From DASQFQ01 sp963730115 (GTDB taxonomy: Bacteria > Actinomycetota > Thermoleophilia > Solirubrobacterales > Solirubrobacteraceae): a stretch of 64,000 nt of DNA. Below, in pieces: positions 60,331 to 64,000 of this stretch. The notes beneath the pieces were generated by a model. It was not told where the DNA came from. It made no database searches and saw only the letters and a list, made by a program, of their open reading frames with translations. The position numbers and the translations under genes were made by a program. How positions within the stretch are numbered: the stretch's first letter is position 1; every line of letters begins with the position of its first letter. Location: NCBI GenBank assembly GCA_963730115.1, contig CAVSQM010000006.1, positions 124,001 to 188,000 of the forward strand, in the 5' to 3' direction.

Positions 60331-61908
60331 AGCTCGCTCCACGATCGCGGCGCCGTCGACGCCGCGCGGGAGCGTGCCGAACACGCGGCCGCGCGCCTCG
60401 CCGAGGCGGCCGGCGCAGAACGCGTCGGCGACGAACGGCGGCGCGGTGCGGACCAGCAGCGAGGCCTGGAAGGCGACCGCGAGGTCCTCGACCGCGCGGC
60501 GGGCGAGCCACTGGGCGTCCTCACCGGCGAGCTCCTGCAACGTCGCCGGGAGCGCGTCGAGGTGCGCGTCGAGCCGCGCGTCCGCCCCGCGGCCGAGCTC
60601 GCACTCGGCCAGGAACGCCGGCAGGCTCTCCGGCTCGCGGGCCAGCGCGCGCAGGACGTCGAGGCTCATCACGTTGCCCGAGCCCTCCCAGATGCCGTTG
60701 AGCGGCGCGTCGCGGAGCAGCTGCGGCATCGGGCTCTCCTCGACGTAGCCGTTGCCGCCGAGGCACTCGAGCGCCTCGGCCGCGTGCGGCGTGGCGCGCT
60801 TGCAGACCCAGTACTTGAGCACCGCGGTCGCGAACCGCCGGAGATTGTTGTCCTCGTCGTCGTAGGCGCGCGCGAGCCGCAGCGCGGTCGCGGTGGCGGC
60901 CTCGGACTCGATCGCGAGGTCGGCGAGGACGTTGAGCATCAGCGGCTTCTCGACCAGCGGGCCGCCGAACGCCGAGCGCCCGCGCGCGTGGTTGACCGCC
61001 TCGGCGACGCCGCGCCGCATCCCGGCGGCCGAGCCCGTCACGCAGTCGAGCCGCGTGTGGGTGACCATCTCGATGATCGTCGGGACGCCGCGCCCCTCCT
61101 CCCCCAGCCGCCGCGCGGCGACGCCGCGGAACTCGACCTCGGAGGACGGCAGCGAGCGCGTGCCGAGCTTGGCCTTGAGCCGCTGGATCTCGAAGCCGGG
61201 GCCGGGCTCGACGAGGAAGCAGGTGAGGCCGCCGGGCGCCTGGGCGAGCACGAGGAAGACGTCGACCATCGGCGCCGAGCAGAACCACTTGTGGCCGGTG
61301 AGCTCATAGACGCCGTCGCCCGCGGGCTCGGCGCGCGTGGTGTTGGCGCGGACGTCGGAGCCGCCCTGCTTCTCGGTCATGCCCATGCCCGAGAGCGCGC
61401 CGCGCTCGTAGTCGGGCAGCGTCAGGCGCGGCTCCCACTCCGCCGCGAGCGTCGCGTCGCGGCGCAGGGCGGGGATCGAGGAGTAGGTCATGCAGACCGG
61501 GCACATGACGCCCGCGTTGGTCTGCGACCAGAGGCTGAACAGCGCGGCGCGCGCGACGTGGGCGCCGGGCTGCGGGTCGCGCCACGGCAGCGCGTGGATC
61601 TCGCGCTCGACGGCGCCGCGCAGCAGCCAGTGCCAGGACGGGTCGAGCTCGACCTCGTCGACACGGCGGCCGTAACGGTCGTGGCTCTTCAGCCACGGCT
61701 CGTTGCGCTCGGCGCGCCGCCCGTGCTCCTGCGCCTCGGCGCTGCCCGCCACGGCGCCGGTGTCGCGCGCGCGGTCGAGCGCCCAGCCGCCACCCTCACG
61801 CTCGAGCGCCTCCTGCAGGGCGAGGTCGGCGTCGAAGAAGTTCGTCCCTTCGAGCGGAGTGGGCTGGTTGACGACCTCGTGGGTCTGATTGGTTCGCAGC
61901 GTGTCCAC
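60316..61908 (-). CDS. Acyl-CoA dehydrogenase, AidB-like
   Basis: 530 residues. N-terminal domain NQPTPLEGTNFFDADLALQE, which matches AidB proteins, FAD-fold motifs GMGMTEKQGGSDVRANTT and GHKWFCSAP, catalytic-region DAPLNGIWEGSGNVMSLDVL. AidB in E. coli is part of the alkylation response; the ATL gene elsewhere in this cluster makes a link possible but unproven. GTG start at 61908 behind TAGGCT-N8. Confidence 0.92.
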   Translation of the reverse strand: MDTLRTNQTHEVVNQPTPLEGTNFFDADLALQEALEREGGGWALDRARDTGAVAGSAEAQEHGRRAERNEPWLKSHDRYGRRVDEVELDPSWHWLLRGAVEREIHALPWRDPQPGAHVARAALFSLWSQTNAGVMCPVCMTYSSIPALRRDATLAAEWEPRLTLPDYERGALSGMGMTEKQGGSDVRANTTRAEPAGDGVYELTGHKWFCSAPMVDVFLVLAQAPGGLTCFLVEPGPGFEIQRLKAKLGTRSLPSSEVEFRGVAARRLGEEGRGVPTIIEMVTHTRLDCVTGSAAGMRRGVAEAVNHARGRSAFGGPLVEKPLMLNVLADLAIESEAATATALRLARAYDDEDNNLRRFATAVLKYWVCKRATPHAAEALECLGGNGYVEESPMPQLLRDAPLNGIWEGSGNVMSLDVLRALAREPESLPAFLAECELGRGADARLDAHLDALPATLQELAGEDAQWLARRAVEDLAVAFQASLLVRTAPPFVADAFCAGRLGEARGRVFGTLPRGVDGAAIVERALVTA

Positions 61909-61916
61909 TGCGATGG

Positions 61917-61922
61917 AGCCTA
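61917..61922 (-). promoter_or_regulatory. -10 box TAGGCT of the AidB-like gene, formed by the ftsI stop codon
   Basis: Minus-strand TAGGCT (61922-61917). Its TAG is the ftsI stop codon; eight bases then the GTG at 61908. Confidence 0.5.
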
Positions 61923-63581
61923 ACCGGGCGGGATTCGCAGGTAATTAAGCGCGAACGAGGTGATCTGCTTCCAGGCAGGGCCGGCGACCAGGCCGCCGTA
62001 GATCTCGCCCTTCGGCTCGTCGACCATCACGGTGACCAGCAGCTTCGGATGACGGGCCGGGGCGAAGCCGACGAACGAGGCGACGTACTTGTCCGGCGAG
62101 TAGCCGCCCGTGACGGGGTCCGGCTTCTGCGCCGTGCCGGTCTTGCCCGCCAGCTCGTAGCCCTTGATCGCGGCGCCCGACGCGGTGCCGCCGGGGCCGA
62201 GCACGCCCTCGAGCATCTTGCGGACCGAGGCGGCGTTGGCGTCGGAGATCACGCGGCGGCCGCGGTGCGGGGCCGACTGCTTGCCGTTGACCTTCTCGAC
62301 GATGTGGGCGGGGCGCAGGACGCCGCCGTTGGCGATCGCCGCGTACGCGACCGCCATCTGCATCGGCGTGACCGCGAGCCCCTGGCCGATCGGCAGGTTG
62401 CCCATCGAGGCGCCCGAGTACTTGGCGAGCGGGAGCACGATGCCGGCCTCCTCGCCGGGCAGGTCGGTGCCGGTCGGCTTGCCGAAGCCGAAGCGCCGGA
62501 CCCACTGGTCGAAGCGCTTGGCGCCGAGGCCGAGGCCGATCTTGATCGCGCCCACGTTGGAGGACTGCTCGAGGATCTCGCGCGTGGACAGCGTGACGGC
62601 GCCGCGCGGGTGCGACTCACCGATGACGCGGTCGTAGAGCTGGATCGTCGGCGGGAGGTTGAACTTGGTCTCCGGCGTGACCTCGCGCTCCTCGAGCGCG
62701 CCGGCGACGGTGAACGCCTTGAACGTCGAGCCCGGCTCGTAGGTGGCGCCGACCGCACGGTTCTGGCGCGCGTAGGCTGGCGCGTGGCCGGGGTTGTTGG
62801 CGTCGACCCGCGGCCAGTTGGCGAGCGCGAGCAGGGCGCCGTCGCGCGGGTCCATGACGATCGCGGTCGCGCCGCGCGGGCGCCAGGTCTCGCCGACCTC
62901 GGCGAGCACCTGCTCCGCCTTGTCCTGAATCGCCTCGTCGACGGTCAGCGTGACGTTGGAGCCCGCCTTCGTCTTGCGCGTCTCGCGCAGCTCGATCGCC
63001 TCGCCGAGCGCGTCCTTGACGAGGCGGCGCTCGCCGTCGCGGCCCTTGAGGATGCCGTCGAGCGAGTACTCGAGGCCGGACAGGCCGGTGCCCTCGGCAC
63101 CGATGTTGCCGAGCAGCTGGCTGGCGAGGAAGTCGCGCGGGTAGGTGCGGCGCGCCTCGGGGATGAACTCGAGCCCCTCGATCTTCATCCGCTCGACCCT
63201 GCGGGCCTTGATGGCGGGCACGCGGCGGGCGAGGTAGGCGAAGCCGGTGTCGCGGCGGGTCAGCTGGCGCAGCAGCTTGTCCTCGGAGGTGCTGAGCGGC
63301 TTGGCGAGCTTGGCGGCGACGCGCTGCGGGTCCTTGATCAGGTACGGCGTCGCCGCGACCGTCATGGCGGGCTGGGAGACGGCGAGCTCGATCCCGTTGC
63401 GGTCGGTGATCGCGCCGCGGCGGGCGGGGACGATGACCTGGGCGGTCTGCTGGGTCGCCGCGGCCTTGCGCAGCGCGTCGGCCTTGACCACGCCGAGCCA
63501 GCCGGCGCGCAGGCCGGCGAGGGCGAGCATGCCCAGGAAGACCGCGAAGAGGAGGCCGATCCGCCGCTCGATCAGCCGCAC
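61920..63581 (-). CDS. ftsI: Penicillin-binding protein FtsI/PBP3
   Basis: 553 residues; septal transpeptidase. N-terminal helix (LLFAVFLGMLALAGLRAGW), RGAITDRNGIELAVS, catalytic SxxK in PGSTFKAFTV (Ser about 285), SSN in EQSSNVGAIK (about 340) and KTGT in LAGKTGTAQKP. GTG start four bases after the ftsL stop (TAA). Confidence 0.97.
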   Translation of the reverse strand: MRLIERRIGLLFAVFLGMLALAGLRAGWLGVVKADALRKAAATQQTAQVIVPARRGAITDRNGIELAVSQPAMTVAATPYLIKDPQRVAAKLAKPLSTSEDKLLRQLTRRDTGFAYLARRVPAIKARRVERMKIEGLEFIPEARRTYPRDFLASQLLGNIGAEGTGLSGLEYSLDGILKGRDGERRLVKDALGEAIELRETRKTKAGSNVTLTVDEAIQDKAEQVLAEVGETWRPRGATAIVMDPRDGALLALANWPRVDANNPGHAPAYARQNRAVGATYEPGSTFKAFTVAGALEEREVTPETKFNLPPTIQLYDRVIGESHPRGAVTLSTREILEQSSNVGAIKIGLGLGAKRFDQWVRRFGFGKPTGTDLPGEEAGIVLPLAKYSGASMGNLPIGQGLAVTPMQMAVAYAAIANGGVLRPAHIVEKVNGKQSAPHRGRRVISDANAASVRKMLEGVLGPGGTASGAAIKGYELAGKTGTAQKPDPVTGGYSPDKYVASFVGFAPARHPKLLVTVMVDEPKGEIYGGLVAGPAWKQITSFALNYLRIPPG

Positions 63582-63585
63582 GTGC

Positions 63586-64000
63586 TTACCCGACGGGAGC
63601 TGGAGTCGGGGTCGTCGTGCTGTCGGTCGGCACCGCGGTAGCAGCGGGGGTGGCGGTCGCCTGTGGCACCGGCGTCGCGGCGACCTGCGGGGCCGGCGTG
63701 GCGGCGACCTCCGGAGCGGGGGTGGCGGCCGCGGCCGGCGTGGTGGTCGTCGCAGGCACGACCGGGGCCATCAGCGACCCGGGCACGACGCCGTGGTTGG
63801 CCATCAGCTGCTTGGCCGCGTCGCTCGGGGCGCGCATGCGGCGGGCGGCGCGGGTCGCGTCCGCTCCCCCGCGCACCCGGACGTACTTCACCTCTCCGGC
63901 GGCGGGGGTGACCATGCCGCGCCGGTCGGCCCCGGTGCGGATGCGCTCGCCGGACGCGAGACGGGCGATGCTCGCCTCCATGCCGGAGTTCTGGCGCTCG
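63586..64000 (-). CDS. ftsL: FtsL-like division protein with Pro/Ala-rich tail (5' end beyond window)
   Basis: In-frame from the right edge; an ATG at 63981 is internal, because ERQNSG precedes it. The sequence LASGERIRTGADRRGMVTPAAGEVKYVRV has the end of the FtsL coiled coil followed by GMV-P-x-VxYV, as in the family. After this, unlike ordinary short FtsL, about 75 residues follow in Thr/Ala/Pro repeats (ATPAPEVAATPAPQVAATPV). The membrane helix and N-terminus are outside. Position directly before ftsI supports the call. Confidence 0.75.
   Translation of the reverse strand, partial: ERQNSGMEASIARLASGERIRTGADRRGMVTPAAGEVKYVRVRGGADATRAARRMRAPSDAAKQLMANHGVVPGSLMAPVVPATTTTPAAAATPAPEVAATPAPQVAATPVPQATATPAATAVPTDSTTTPTPAPVG

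Overview
The window is very GC-rich chromosomal DNA with GTG/TTG starts and dense gene packing, full of ATGA, GTGA and TGATG overlaps. It looks like an Actinobacteriota chromosome, most likely class Thermoleophilia (Solirubrobacter/Conexibacter/Patulibacter-like). That placement is inferred from gene content, codon use, actinobacterial TANNNT -10 boxes, F420-type enzymes and the meso-DAP motif of MurE; no marker gene was compared. I saw no tRNA, rRNA, CRISPR array or insertion sequence, and no gene-free stretch over 300 bases.

Layout. 1-3.1 kb: a secreted protein (partial), a frameshifted membrane glycosyltransferase and two response regulators. 3.2-11.3 kb: a housekeeping run on the minus strand (priA, def, fmt with a HEAT-repeat tail, rsmB, a zinc-ribbon gene, rpe), interrupted by a plus-strand thrombospondin-type-3 surface protein. 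11.3-15.4 kb: a solitary DNA methyltransferase, galK and a sodium/solute symporter. 15.5-25.6 kb: metK, der, cmk and an aromatic amino acid block (aroA, a fused DAHP synthase-prephenate dehydrogenase, hisC-type aminotransferase, aroH, rluB). 25.7-33.3 kb: rlmN, scpAB, trpS and a complete glycine cleavage operon (gcvT-H-PA-PB). 33.4-37.4 kb: a shattered secreted-protein gene and a GGDEF/HD-GYP protein.

37.4-64 kb is the division and cell-wall (dcw) cluster on the minus strand in canonical order: ftsL, ftsI, murE, murF, mraY, murD, ftsW, murG, murC, ftsQ, ftsZ. It is broken by three accessory insertions: (a) acyl-CoA dehydrogenase, a PPOX/LLM F420-type pair and a GST-like gene between ftsI and murE; (b) an RTX-repeat protein, a second GGDEF/HD-GYP gene and an alkyltransferase-like gene between mraY and murD; (c) a self-contained dihydroxyacetone PTS (glpF, dhaK, dhaL, ptsI / dhaM, ptsH, with an IclR regulator) plus a type IV pilin between murG and murC. 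murE and murC each carry their own leaderless promoter just after an insertion.

Three regulatory themes emerge. First, at least 16 starts are preceded by TANNNT placed 6-9 nt upstream, implying leaderless transcripts; in four cases the TAG stop of the upstream gene is the first half of that -10 box. Second, four TCAA/TAAA-N16-17-GCCG motifs resembling sigma-28 (FliA/WhiG) promoters precede exactly the surface and c-di-GMP genes: the TSP3 protein, GGDEF/HD-GYP 1, the type IV pilin, and the RTX protein with GGDEF/HD-GYP 2. Third, a palindrome ATTCGACAATGTCGAAT lies just downstream of a glpF promoter and recurs over the iclR start, which together define a DHA regulon.

Three genes (glycosyltransferase, the 33.4 kb secreted protein, GGDEF/HD-GYP 2) are frameshifted. 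These may be true decay or assembly errors.
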